Positions 1 to 6,445 of a DNA stretch of 9,201 nucleotides are shown here, one piece after another. Location: assembly GCA_028694115.1 (NCBI GenBank), contig JAQUUB010000143.1, positions 1 through 9,201 on the forward strand, given 5' to 3'. Under the pieces are notes generated by a model, which had not been told where the DNA came from, ran no database searches, and saw nothing but the letters and a program-made list of their open reading frames with translations. Within the stretch, counting starts at the first letter, position 1, and the number at the start of each line of letters is the position of its first letter. The translations under genes were made by a program, and so were the position numbers. This stretch comes from Lachnospiraceae bacterium. Lineage in GTDB: Bacteria; Bacillota_A; Clostridia; Lachnospirales; Lachnospiraceae.

Positions 1-111
1 ATTAAGGGGGCGTTTCAAGGCGTTACCCTTTCATTCCACCTCTTGGATTGCTAGTTCGCTGAATAAATCAGCGTCTAAGCTTTGTTAATTTGACTTAGAA
101 ACAAGTCGCAC
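1..111 (-). mobile_element. 5' end of a probable group II intron inserted in virB4 (continues off the window)
   Basis: Read on the minus strand, the VirB4 reading frame runs normally to a Gly-Tyr-Asp-Met-Asp-Ile stretch. The sequence then changes at position 111 to GTGCGAC, which matches the 5' GUGYG consensus of bacterial group II introns. The next 110 bases fold like the start of intron domain I. One hairpin has arms at 103-107 and 92-96, and a perfect 6-bp hairpin has arms at 68-73 and 57-62 with a 5-nt loop. The frame meets a TAA stop at 95-97, so the insert does not carry on the VirB4 protein. From memory of the family, VirB4 normally continues with another Ile codon here; the A at 112 would be its first base. 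The ribozyme core, any reverse transcriptase ORF and the 3' exon lie outside the window. Another insertion or a simple truncation is possible but less likely. Confidence 0.72.
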
Positions 112-1102
112 TGATATCCATATCATAACCTGCTCGCACTGCTTTTTTCTGCTCTTCAATCTTAGATCTATCCAGTTCTGTAATCGTATGCTTCACCGTC
201 TTAATTGCCTGATTCTGATCTACAGACTGAATATGCATGGTTACAATCTGGCTGGATTCCATCCCAAGAAAGTCTGCCAGCATTCTGTCGCTGATATCAG
301 AAGCGTCAATGGATAAGAAACTCATACTTCCATACATCTCTCCCACCTGAAATATTCTTCCTGTAGGAAATGCAAAGCTGCTAGGTGCAATAAAGTCTTT
401 TACGGATAATCCTGATTTCACAAGATACTTCCAGTCAAAGTTGAACTTCTCTCGATCACCAATATGGAGCTGTCTGTGCATCAATTCTAATCTGTCATAC
501 CCATTCATGGTTCTTGCCATAACTCCAATTCTTTTGAAATTATTCAGAATATCCACTTCGATATGAGTTAGTCTAGGTTTTGCTACTTTCATAGATTCTG
601 CATGAATTCCGAAAGTCAGATACTTTGTCTTAGTAAGACCATTATTACCAGCTTCCATCTGTCGAAGCAATACTCCTGAATACTCATCCCTAACATCGTT
701 AAAGTTATCTTTCTTATGACCAATCGCAATGTTTTTCTCAAACTCCGCTGCATCTGTTGCCAGATTCATAAAGCTGAGTTCAAAGTGAATGGAACTATCA
801 AAGAAATTAAGGAAGGAACACCATTCCTCAAAGATTTCTGTCTTGTCCTCCTGTAATGCCAACTGATAGTTAATATCCTGGAACTGAACCGTCTTTGTAT
901 AATAATCCTGACCCACACGGCAGATTCCATCTGGAAACATTCGATCAAGTGGAATTGTCTGCTGCGCGGTTCTCGGTGTACCATCATTTTTCTGTGCATT
1001 TTTAATTACTTCTCGCACCTGCATCTGTTCTGCCTTGGTAAGTCCCTTCGGCATTGCAAATTCTCTAGTGCTTTGTTCTTTCTTCTTTAGAATTTTGAAC
1101 AA
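95..1102 (-). CDS. virB4: VirB4-like conjugation ATPase, N-terminal part, interrupted
   Basis: This is the amino-terminal part of the VirB4/TraE-type ATPase that powers type IV secretion at the inner membrane of Gram-positive conjugative elements. Only 330 VirB4 residues are encoded; family members are usually about 780-800 residues. The visible part is the N-terminal CagE/TrbE/VirB domain, including the segment RMFPDGICRVG near residues 54-64. The C-terminal RecA-like domain with the Walker motifs is not in the window. The last five codons (SATCF) and the stop come from the inserted sequence, so the true exon ends at 112. The start is a TTG at 1102 with a strong AAGGAGGT ribosome binding site about 9 nt upstream, which lies inside the end of prgI; the two genes overlap by 38 nt. 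If the insert is a working group II intron, splicing would restore the full protein. Confidence 0.88.
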   Translation of the reverse strand: MFKILKKKEQSTREFAMPKGLTKAEQMQVREVIKNAQKNDGTPRTAQQTIPLDRMFPDGICRVGQDYYTKTVQFQDINYQLALQEDKTEIFEEWCSFLNFFDSSIHFELSFMNLATDAAEFEKNIAIGHKKDNFNDVRDEYSGVLLRQMEAGNNGLTKTKYLTFGIHAESMKVAKPRLTHIEVDILNNFKRIGVMARTMNGYDRLELMHRQLHIGDREKFNFDWKYLVKSGLSVKDFIAPSSFAFPTGRIFQVGEMYGSMSFLSIDASDISDRMLADFLGMESSQIVTMHIQSVDQNQAIKTVKHTITELDRSKIEEQKKAVRAGYDMDISATCF

Positions 1103-1460
1103 TTCTGTCTACCTCCTTCTCTGCCTGCGCCTGTCTTTCAAGTGCTGCATAATAGTTATCCGTCTTATACGGGCGAATCTTTGGCCTGATAAAAATAGCC
1201 TGTATCATATGATTCAAAATGACTTCTAAGGGTTGTCCGTTTTTTTCATACATTGCCAGAAAGAAAAATGGCATCATAATGACCATCATCCCCATAACCG
1301 CTGTATTTACTTTTGTGATTTCCTTTAATAAGAAAAAGGATGGCACACCGATTAGGACTGCCACCCCAAAACAGATCAACTGTCTTTTTGTCAGATTGAA
1401 CATCACCTTACTTTTTACTTTTGTAAGGTCCCTTGGGACACTTATATAAGATGCTGCCAT
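1065..1460 (-). CDS. prgI: PrgI family protein (VirB3-like T4SS membrane subunit)
   Basis: A 131-residue membrane protein of the PrgI family, the VirB3-like inner-membrane subunit of Gram-positive conjugation machines. VirB3 proteins work beside VirB4, and here the gene sits directly upstream of virB4. The N-terminus starts MAASYISVPRDLTKVKSKV, followed by two hydrophobic helices at about residues 27-45 and 51-71. A basic, PR-rich segment follows (around residues 91-99: IRPKIRPYK), then a charged tail that could form a coiled coil. The ATG at 1460 has an AGGAGG site 8-9 nt upstream. The 3' end overlaps virB4 by 38 nt, so translation of the two is probably coupled. Length and layout are normal for the family. 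Confidence 0.87.
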   Translation of the reverse strand: MAASYISVPRDLTKVKSKVMFNLTKRQLICFGVAVLIGVPSFFLLKEITKVNTAVMGMMVIMMPFFFLAMYEKNGQPLEVILNHMIQAIFIRPKIRPYKTDNYYAALERQAQAEKEVDRIVQNSKEERTKH

Positions 1461-1474
1461 GTCTTTTTTCCTCC

Positions 1475-2341
1475 TTAATGAGCATGAAGAATGCTCTTTG
1501 CGACTGCTCCTGTCTTAAACAAGGTAAATGCTAATAGAATTGTGAATCCCATTACCTTCCATAAAGAGCCTATAATGTCTGATGAAAATGCTACTGACTG
1601 AATAAGAACTGCATAGATACCTACGCATACCATAATCAGGAATCCCTGGAATCCCAGAGCAAATAATGATCTCACATAGTTCTGTCCCATCATGCTCTGT
1701 TCCTTATTTCCAAAGGTTGCAAATGGAATTGGTGCCATACTTACCATCAGATAAATCTCAATCATACGTCCATTGATAATGACAAATATAATGGCTGACA
1801 GAATATACATCAGGAACTGCACAATAAAAGACTGTAAAAAGATTGCAAATAATGGACCTAACTCCATCGCCTCTATTGTTGTCTGCATTGTTGCAATTGT
1901 ACTTGCATCAATCGCTGTACTTCCCTGAATAATTCCACCAGCCTGATTGACCACTGTTTGCGATACATCAAATACTGCCATCGTAAAATCAAATGTATGA
2001 GTGATCAATTCTACTGCCACAAAGGTTTTGAAAATCCACTTCCAGATAAACCATGTTTCAAAGCTTGCCAGATTGTTATAGCTGATAATCAGCTGAATCA
2101 ATTCATAACAAGCAATGAAGGTTAATATAATGCCTGCAATTGGCATGATTACGGTCTCTGATAAATTTCGGACCATGTTAAAAATCGAGGGCATATATCC
2201 TGATGGTGTTTGAGCAACATCCGTTGCTATCTGACCAACCTGATCATTCACCGAAGCAAATGTGTTGGTCAGATTATTCATAATTCCTGATACTAGGACT
2301 CCTTTAAGCCAGTCTGTAATCTGCTGAATTATGCTGTCCAA
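1475..2341 (-). CDS. TrbL/VirB6-like conjugal transfer channel protein (CD0411-like)
   Basis: A 288-residue polytopic membrane protein, the probable VirB6/TrbL-like channel component of the transfer machine. An amphipathic N-terminal part (about 1-60, with WLKGVLVSGI) is followed by hydrophobic segments at about 63-86, 102-124, 161-190, 196-210, 222-252 and 260-285. The short motif SMAPIPFATFGN near 201-212 is typical of TrbL/VirB6-like proteins in Clostridia elements. The start is a TTG at 2341, preceded by AAGGAGGTAGCAT, a strong ribosome binding site at good spacing; I see no better ATG nearby. It lies 11 nt downstream of the second Maff2 gene and 14 nt upstream of prgI, so it is clearly in the same operon. 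The family call rests on membrane topology and gene order more than on a catalytic motif. Confidence 0.85.
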   Translation of the reverse strand: MDSIIQQITDWLKGVLVSGIMNNLTNTFASVNDQVGQIATDVAQTPSGYMPSIFNMVRNLSETVIMPIAGIILTFIACYELIQLIISYNNLASFETWFIWKWIFKTFVAVELITHTFDFTMAVFDVSQTVVNQAGGIIQGSTAIDASTIATMQTTIEAMELGPLFAIFLQSFIVQFLMYILSAIIFVIINGRMIEIYLMVSMAPIPFATFGNKEQSMMGQNYVRSLFALGFQGFLIMVCVGIYAVLIQSVAFSSDIIGSLWKVMGFTILLAFTLFKTGAVAKSILHAH

Positions 2342-2352
2342 ATGCTACCTCC

Positions 2353-2565
2353 TTAAAATAAGCCTGAAAGTAATGGTACAAGAGTTGTTCCAATAAGGGC
2401 TACTCCGCCACCGGCCATTAACTGTTTCATACCCTGTGATTTTGCTCCAGGATTATCGTTACCATATCCTTCCATAAGGTTAATTGCTCCCCAGATTCCA
2501 AGACCTGCTCCAAGTGCTACTACTAATGTCTGTAATGTTCCTACCGCTGATGTAAAAAATGCCAT
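2353..2565 (-). CDS. Maff2 family small membrane protein, downstream copy
   Basis: A 70-residue protein starting MAFFTSAVGTLQ, the hallmark of the Maff2 family found in conjugation operons of Clostridia. It has two hydrophobic helices (about residues 7-31 and 49-68) joined by a polar loop, EGYGNDNPGAKSQGMKQLM. That layout resembles VirB2-type pilin subunits, so a VirB2-like role is likely but is inferred. The ATG at 2565 has a GGAGG site 9-10 nt upstream. The protein is identical over all 70 residues to the one encoded at 2674-2886, although 22 codons differ. It ends 11 nt before the TrbL/VirB6-like gene. Confidence 0.9.
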   Translation of the reverse strand: MAFFTSAVGTLQTLVVALGAGLGIWGAINLMEGYGNDNPGAKSQGMKQLMAGGGVALIGTTLVPLLSGLF

Positions 2566-2599
2566 AATGTTAATCCTCCATAATTTGTTTAGTTGAAAT

Positions 2600-2624
2600 G
2601 AGCCAGAACTATCCGCCCTGGCTC
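2600..2624 (-). other. Hairpin between the two Maff2 genes
   Basis: A perfect 7-bp inverted repeat (GAGCCAG and CTGGCTC) has an 11-nt loop, about 35 nt before the start of the downstream Maff2 gene. No run of T follows on the minus strand, so a normal intrinsic terminator is unlikely. It may stabilise or process the mRNA. Its CTGGCT arm resembles the hairpins at 6446-6474 and 7552-7588. Confidence 0.55.
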
Positions 2625-2649
2625 CATGTTGTTATTTAGTTACTTATTC

Positions 2650-2668
2650 TGCGTGATCCTGCCACGCA
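2650..2668 (-). other. Short hairpin just after the upstream Maff2 gene
   Basis: A perfect 6-bp inverted repeat, TGCGTG and CACGCA, has a 7-nt loop and starts a few bases after the TAA stop of the upstream Maff2 gene. No T-run follows. It may protect the 3' end of a short Maff2 transcript; this is inference from position only. Confidence 0.45.
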
Positions 2669-2673
2669 CTTTC

Positions 2674-2886
2674 TTAGAAAAGACCAGAAAGTAATGGTAC
2701 AAGGGTAGTTCCAATAAGTGCTACACCACCGCCAGCCATAAGCTGCTTCATACCCTGAGACTTTGCACCTGGGTTATCATTACCGTATCCTTCCATAAGG
2801 TTGATTGCTCCCCAGATTCCAAGACCTGCTCCAAGTGCTACTACGAGTGTCTGTAATGTTCCTACCGCTGATGTAAAAAATGCCAT
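2674..2886 (-). CDS. Maff2 family small membrane protein, upstream copy
   Basis: The second 70-residue Maff2 gene, first in transcription order. Its protein sequence is identical to the downstream copy at 2353-2565. The frame stays open back to 2961, but the start is placed at the ATG at 2886. That ATG has a TGGAGGAAA ribosome binding site just upstream, matches the start of the other copy, and the 25 extra residues of the longer frame look unlike the family. The product has two hydrophobic helices around a polar NDNPG loop, consistent with a VirB2-like membrane subunit. It follows a 207-bp leader rich in hairpins after the coupling protein gene. Two equal copies may raise output of an abundant subunit; that is inference. 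Confidence 0.88.
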   Translation of the reverse strand: MAFFTSAVGTLQTLVVALGAGLGIWGAINLMEGYGNDNPGAKSQGMKQLMAGGGVALIGTTLVPLLSGLF

Positions 2887-2949
2887 AATTGTTTCCTCCA
2901 TAAAATGTGTTGAGTTATTAGTTTCTTTTCGTGATATAAATTTCCTTTT

Positions 2950-2965
2950 GCCTTTGACCAAAGGC
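2950..2965. other. Palindrome upstream of the first Maff2 gene
   Basis: A 16-bp near-perfect palindrome (GCCTTTG, two bases, CAAAGGC) lies about 65 bp before the Maff2 start. It could be a protein-binding operator or a small RNA hairpin. No T-run follows on either strand, so it is not a usual terminator. No convincing promoter is visible beside it. Confidence 0.45.
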
Positions 2966-2967
2966 GG

Positions 2968-3042
2968 TTAATTACAAATCCAGACCTTGTGCACAGTTCT
3001 GGAAAATACGGCCGTACTTGTCCTTCTTTTAATTCCGGGCAT
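2968..3042 (-). CDS. Possible 24-residue basic peptide
   Basis: A short frame of 24 codons begins with ATG at 3042 and ends with TAA at 2968-2970. It lies in the leader between virD4 and the Maff2 genes. The ATG has AAAGGAG 8 nt upstream, as good as the sites of the real genes here. The peptide (starting MPGIKRRTSTAVFSR) is basic and has no membrane segment. I do not recognise it. The ribosome binding site lies in the 3' arm of a terminator-like hairpin at 3045-3091, so translation might depend on RNA folding. It may be a leader peptide, a small conserved element protein, or chance. Confidence 0.35.
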   Translation of the reverse strand: MPGIKRRTSTAVFSRTVHKVWICN

Positions 3043-3044
3043 AT

Positions 3045-3091
3045 AAAAAGCTCCTTTAAAACTGACCTTTATCGCCAGAATCAAAAGAGCT
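3045..3091 (-). terminator. Terminator-like hairpin right after virD4
   Basis: Starting 3 nt after the virD4 stop, the minus strand can form an 11-bp stem: AGCTCTTTTGA (3091-3081) with TTAAAGGAGCT (3059-3049), including two G-U pairs. The 21-nt loop is long, and four more Ts follow directly, making a TTTTT tract with the last stem base. This fits a weak intrinsic terminator or attenuator between the coupling protein gene and the Maff2 genes. The 3' arm also contains the AAAGGAG of the small frame at 2968-3042. Confidence 0.5.
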
Positions 3092-3093
3092 AA

Positions 3094-4857
3094 TTACTCG
3101 TTTACTGCGATGACTTCAAATTCGTCATCTGCTTTTAATATGAAGTTGTTTTTTCTTTTGAGGTACTTTTCGATATTGAACCAGTTCCTCTTATCATAAT
3201 CTGCTGTCATCCTATAGTTTGGATGCTGTGTCAGATCGTATTTATCAGATAGAAATGGTCTTACACCACGGACCTGGACAATACATTTGCCTCCATCCAT
3301 AACCGCCAATTCATCGATGCTCATTAAATCTTTTCCCAGCTTCTGATAATTCAGGTTGTAACTCTGACTGGTACCTCGCGATTCTCCTGTATTATACATA
3401 TCAATAGTCTCTTTACCAAGAGTTGCGTTGAGATCTTTCAAGGTTGTCTGTTCAGAACCACCCAAGAATATCTGGGAATCACAGTTACCTATAATTGTAT
3501 CCGCATTGTCCTTATAAATAGCTTTTAGCTGTGACTTTGCCTGCAGTACAATGACTGCTGATATCTCCCTTGATCTAATTGTTGCCATTAGTTTTTCAAG
3601 GTTAGGAATCTGTCCAATATTTGCCGCCTCATCAATTAAGCATCTTACATGTACTGGAAGTCTTCCCCCATATACATCATCCGCTTTTTCACACAGTAAA
3701 TTGAACAGCTGTGTATAAATCATGGAAATCAGGAAATTAAACGTAGCATCCGTATCTGACATAATCAGAAATAATGCTGTTTTTTGATCTCCCAAAGTAT
3801 CTAATTCCAATTCATCATACATGGTTATTTCTCGTAATTCTTTGATGTCGAAGGGCGCTAATCTGGCTCCACAGCTGACAAGTATGGATTTTGCTGTTTT
3901 GCCCGCAGCAAGCTTATATTTCAAATATTGCCTTACTGCAAAGTGATCAGGATCCTTCTGTGCCAATTCATCAAACATGAGATCTACAGGATTTTTGAAT
4001 TCCTCATCATCCTCACGGACCTCCATGGCATTGATCATTTCCAGAAGTGTGGCAAAGTTCTGTTCCTCTTCTGGTGCTTCATAATAGATATAACCAATAA
4101 GTGCAGTATATAAGAGCTTTTCGCTCTTCTCCCAAAATTCATCTCCGCCTTTTCCTTCCCCTTTTGTATTTACGATCAGGGTTGTAACAAGCTTTAAAAT
4201 ATCTGTTTCTCCATGAATATAAGCAAATGGATTATATCGCATACTCTTCTTAAAATTGATGGTATTAAATACCTTGAACTTATATCCATTTCTGATCAAT
4301 GCCTTACCACATTCATTTGCTACAGTTCCCTTTGGATCTGTAATTACATAGCTTGAATGCATCTGTAACAGGTTTGGTTTCAAGACAAACCGTGTTTTAC
4401 CGGAACCAGAACCACCCACAACCAGGATATTTTTATTTCTGGCATACTTTGGATTCTTCGGTCTGCTACTCATGGTAATTCTCTCACTTTGAGATAAGAT
4501 CACATTATTCTTAAACTCTGGATCTTCATATGGTTCTATGTCTGCGTGTGTTCCCCACCTGGCCGAGCCGTATTCGACATTATGGCGATACTTCTTGGCA
4601 TTCTTACCCTTTAGATACACCGCTAATCGAAATGCGCCTCCACATGCTACTCCTACTAATACATCAAACAGCACAAGACTAGGCATCGGATTGGAAAATG
4701 CCTTTGCAAATGCACCACTTAATACCAGACTCTGAACCTTTTCTGACATATTGCTACCTGCAGCAATTCTCCATGCTTCTCCAAGATTGGTACAAAGCGA
4801 CCCAATGAGCAGATACGGAATATTCATGATAATCTGTTTTTTAAATTTAGAAATCAT
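3094..4857 (-). CDS. virD4: VirD4/TcpA-like type IV coupling protein (CD1115 family)
   Basis: A 587-residue coupling ATPase that links the DNA-relaxase complex to the secretion channel at the membrane. The N-terminal region has hydrophobic segments at about residues 12-25 and 59-82. The Walker A motif GGSGSGKT is at 148-155, followed by YVITDPKG near 170-177, and the Walker B region VRCLIDEAAN is at 404-413. The segment after it (about 414-445, IPNLEKLMATIRSR and VIVLQAKSQL) is characteristic of the VirD4/TraG family. All core motifs are intact and length is normal. The ATG at 4857 overlaps the TGA of the PcfB-like gene in an ATGA, so translation is coupled; PcfB-type proteins are known partners of coupling proteins. 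A terminator-like hairpin follows the stop codon. Confidence 0.95.
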   Translation of the reverse strand: MISKFKKQIIMNIPYLLIGSLCTNLGEAWRIAAGSNMSEKVQSLVLSGAFAKAFSNPMPSLVLFDVLVGVACGGAFRLAVYLKGKNAKKYRHNVEYGSARWGTHADIEPYEDPEFKNNVILSQSERITMSSRPKNPKYARNKNILVVGGSGSGKTRFVLKPNLLQMHSSYVITDPKGTVANECGKALIRNGYKFKVFNTINFKKSMRYNPFAYIHGETDILKLVTTLIVNTKGEGKGGDEFWEKSEKLLYTALIGYIYYEAPEEEQNFATLLEMINAMEVREDDEEFKNPVDLMFDELAQKDPDHFAVRQYLKYKLAAGKTAKSILVSCGARLAPFDIKELREITMYDELELDTLGDQKTALFLIMSDTDATFNFLISMIYTQLFNLLCEKADDVYGGRLPVHVRCLIDEAANIGQIPNLEKLMATIRSREISAVIVLQAKSQLKAIYKDNADTIIGNCDSQIFLGGSEQTTLKDLNATLGKETIDMYNTGESRGTSQSYNLNYQKLGKDLMSIDELAVMDGGKCIVQVRGVRPFLSDKYDLTQHPNYRMTADYDKRNWFNIEKYLKRKNNFILKADDEFEVIAVNE

Positions 4858-5351
4858 CGCTCCTGCTCCTTTCGTTTCTCATGCTCTTTACGAGGGATAT
4901 TCGCAACAATTTCTTTAAATTTCTTAAGCTTCTGCAAGATACTTGGTCGCTCTGCCTGCTTTTCTTTCTTTAGCTGTTTTGTGGCATAGTCGCGCATCAC
5001 ACGATCAATTGCATCAGCATCCTTTGCTTTAAAAAAAATCGAATATCGAGGTGGATCTACAGTCTTGTCCTTTACTACAGCAAAATCTACTCCGTATTTC
5101 TTTGCAATCTTCTGAAAATCTTTAAGACCTGACTTTGCAATCTCTGCTGAATTTACACCCTGTCCCTGACCAATCAAGTCCTTTGCTGACTGCTTACCCA
5201 TAGGTTTTTCTGCGGCTTTTGTAGCTTTCTTAGCATTTTTTTTGTTTTCATGCTGCTTATACAAGGACCAACCTTTTTCTATTGCCCTGAATGAAAGCTT
5301 TGCTGATGAAACTACAAACCTTATCGATTTATTTTCAATATCTTCTTGCAA
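4854..5351 (-). CDS. DUF3801/PcfB-like conjugation accessory protein
   Basis: A 165-residue basic, lysine-rich protein of the DUF3801/PcfB family. PcfB of enterococcal plasmid pCF10 helps the relaxase-DNA complex dock on the coupling protein, and a similar role here fits the 4-nt overlap with virD4. Visible features are a basic low-complexity stretch (about residues 36-58), a compact central region (about 75-125, containing GVDFAVVKDK and PPRYSIFFKAKDADAIDRVM) that is the recognisable core of the family, and a charged helical tail. The start is TTG at 5351: GGGGGTG lies 7 nt upstream and an in-frame TGA sits two codons before, so no longer form is possible. No signal peptide or membrane segment is seen, so it is probably cytoplasmic. 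Confidence 0.85.
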   Translation of the reverse strand: MQEDIENKSIRFVVSSAKLSFRAIEKGWSLYKQHENKKNAKKATKAAEKPMGKQSAKDLIGQGQGVNSAEIAKSGLKDFQKIAKKYGVDFAVVKDKTVDPPRYSIFFKAKDADAIDRVMRDYATKQLKKEKQAERPSILQKLKKFKEIVANIPRKEHEKRKEQER

Positions 5352-5365
5352 GAATCATCACCCCC

Positions 5366-5671
5366 TTACAATGAGTGCTCTTTATGATCATATTTCAGAT
5401 GTCCCTCTGATACTTTTGCATGATTTAGTACTTTTATTTTTCCTTCTTCCATCTGGTTCATAGCTTTCTGATATCCTTCTTCTGAAAGAAATAGTCTACT
5501 ACGTTCTCCCTTCATGCCCAAGGTACCATCATCTGAAAGGACATCAAAAACAATCATATGCTTTGTATTCACATCAAATCTCATCAGATCCATGATGTCA
5601 TGACCGCTGTATTGCTTTGCGCCAGACTTTAATCTCGCCTCATTGATGAGATCTCCAATTGTTTTTACCAT
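5366..5671 (-). CDS. Small conserved element protein, possibly DUF5720-like
   Basis: A protein of 101 residues. The frame is open further upstream to an ATG at 5704, but the start at 5671 is preferred because TAAGGAGG lies just ahead of it and the longer version would run into the preceding gene. It is cytoplasmic, with no membrane segment. Notable stretches are HMIVFDVLSDDGTLGMKGERSRLFLSEEGY in the middle (described here in two parts: HMIVFDVLSDDG and GMKGERSRLFLSEEGY) and LNHAKVSEGHLKYDHKE near the end. These resemble my recollection of DUF5720 proteins in Tn1549-like elements, but I cannot verify this. No function is known to me. It sits 14 nt before the PcfB-like gene and is surely co-transcribed with it. 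Confidence 0.72.
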   Translation of the reverse strand: MVKTIGDLINEARLKSGAKQYSGHDIMDLMRFDVNTKHMIVFDVLSDDGTLGMKGERSRLFLSEEGYQKAMNQMEEGKIKVLNHAKVSEGHLKYDHKEHSL

Positions 5672-5681
5672 CTGTTCCTCC

Positions 5682-6014
5682 TTACTGATAAGCAAGTAAT
5701 CCATCCAAAGTAGTTGGAATTACTTTTGCTCTCTTTGCTATAGAAACGTCCTCTTTGACATCCTCATTGCTGCGTTTTCCGCAAATAACAAGAAATCTTG
5801 CTCTTCTTAGGAGATCTTCCGACATTTCTCTACGTTTCTTATCTCCATCAGGATCGTCGTTAATGATGATTCCACTAAACGCAAGCACTGGACATAACGG
5901 AAGATATCCTGCTTTTACAAGCTCCGCACAATATTTTCTTGCTTCATCCTCTGCTTCTACTCGGTTTTTACTCCAAGCTGCTGTTACATACACTCTTGGT
6001 ATTGTTCTGCTCAT
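5682..6014 (-). CDS. DUF4406/DUF7768-like Rossmann-fold protein
   Basis: A 110-residue protein that looks like a small Rossmann-type domain related to nucleoside 2-deoxyribosyltransferase-like folds (DUF4406/DUF7768). The N-terminus RVYVTAAWS is a first strand and loop. A helix full of Glu, Ala and Arg follows (EDEARKYCAELVKAGYLPLCPVL as strand-helix units, about residues 22-44). EMSEDLLRRARFLVICG (about 64-80) is the typical site in this fold where a polar or acidic residue lies before a buried strand. Substrate and role are unknown. ATG at 6014 has TTAGGAGG upstream that overlaps the TAG stop of the previous gene, and its own TAA overlaps the ribosome binding site of the next gene. Confidence 0.72.
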   Translation of the reverse strand: MSRTIPRVYVTAAWSKNRVEAEDEARKYCAELVKAGYLPLCPVLAFSGIIINDDPDGDKKRREMSEDLLRRARFLVICGKRSNEDVKEDVSIAKRAKVIPTTLDGLLAYQ

Positions 6015-6023
6015 CGTTTCCTC

Positions 6024-6434
6024 CTAATATAATGCAAGTGCATCATAACGCTCTCCATTAATAATAATTTCTGTGAAATAACCTGAAAGCTGTTCCTTTA
6101 CACCTTCCACTTCCTCACCTGACAATTTGCAAAATACTTCTCCACTGTCACATGTTTTCGCCAGCATAAAACTACCAACCAGATACTTATCTCCTGATAC
6201 TGTAATTTCTTTTCTGGCATCATAAATCACCATGTAATCTCCAATGAAAAACTGTCTACTATAAGCTTCCATCTGTGCAATGCACGTAAAAAACTCTTTT
6301 TCTGAAATTATTCTGTGTTCATAATTGGTACCTACTACGAGAAATCTCCCTGATGTGCTTTCGCTGTTATTGATAGTTCCCTGGATACCATCCTTTAATG
6401 GATCCAAAATAATTGTGATTGTAATTTGATTCAT
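6024..6434 (-). CDS. Hypothetical protein, 136 residues
   Basis: I do not recognise this protein. It is 136 residues, acidic, with no signal peptide or membrane helix and many short strand-like stretches (ITITIILDPL, GRFLVVGTNY, FFIGDYMVIYDARKEITV), so it is probably a mostly beta cytoplasmic protein. The ATG at 6434 has a good site, TGGAGGAAAA, directly upstream. It follows repA across a terminator-like hairpin, so its expression would need readthrough or a promoter I cannot see. It ends 9 nt before the DUF4406-like gene, sharing its TAG stop with the next ribosome binding site. Confidence 0.7.
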   Translation of the reverse strand: MNQITITIILDPLKDGIQGTINNSESTSGRFLVVGTNYEHRIISEKEFFTCIAQMEAYSRQFFIGDYMVIYDARKEITVSGDKYLVGSFMLAKTCDSGEVFCKLSGEEVEGVKEQLSGYFTEIIINGERYDALALY

Positions 6435-6445
6435 TTTTCCTCCAT

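Larger units (their letters stand above)
2353..2900 (-). repeat. Tandem duplication of the Maff2 gene with its ribosome binding site
   Basis: Two copies of a 213-bp gene lie head to tail, 108 bp apart. By hand alignment 22 of 70 codons differ, about 25 bases, and every change is synonymous. Differences are uneven: the first 26 codons are the same except for one Leu codon (TTA versus CTC), while the remaining 44 hold 21 of the changed codons. About 25-30 bp of leader, including the TTATGGAGGA ribosome binding site, are also alike. This fits an old duplication under strong protein-level selection, with recent partial gene conversion at the 5' end. Confidence 0.85.

Noticed and set aside
95..1102. 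virB4 as a simple pseudogene with a premature stop
   Set aside because: The reading frame is intact and conserved up to a sharp joint that begins with the group II intron 5' consensus, which fits an insertion better than decay.
2935..2957. Possible promoter TTGGTC - 17 bp - TATATC before the Maff2 genes (minus strand)
   Set aside because: Only 3 of 6 and 4 of 6 consensus bases match, and it overlaps the palindrome. In AT-rich DNA this is expected by chance.
2887..2961. N-terminal extension of the upstream Maff2 protein (25 extra residues)
   Set aside because: The extension has no ribosome binding site, is absent from the second copy, and does not look like Maff2. The ATG at 2886 has a strong site.
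5672..5704. Longer start of the 101-residue gene at 5704
   Set aside because: It would overlap the preceding gene, has no ribosome binding site, and TAAGGAGG directly precedes the ATG at 5671.
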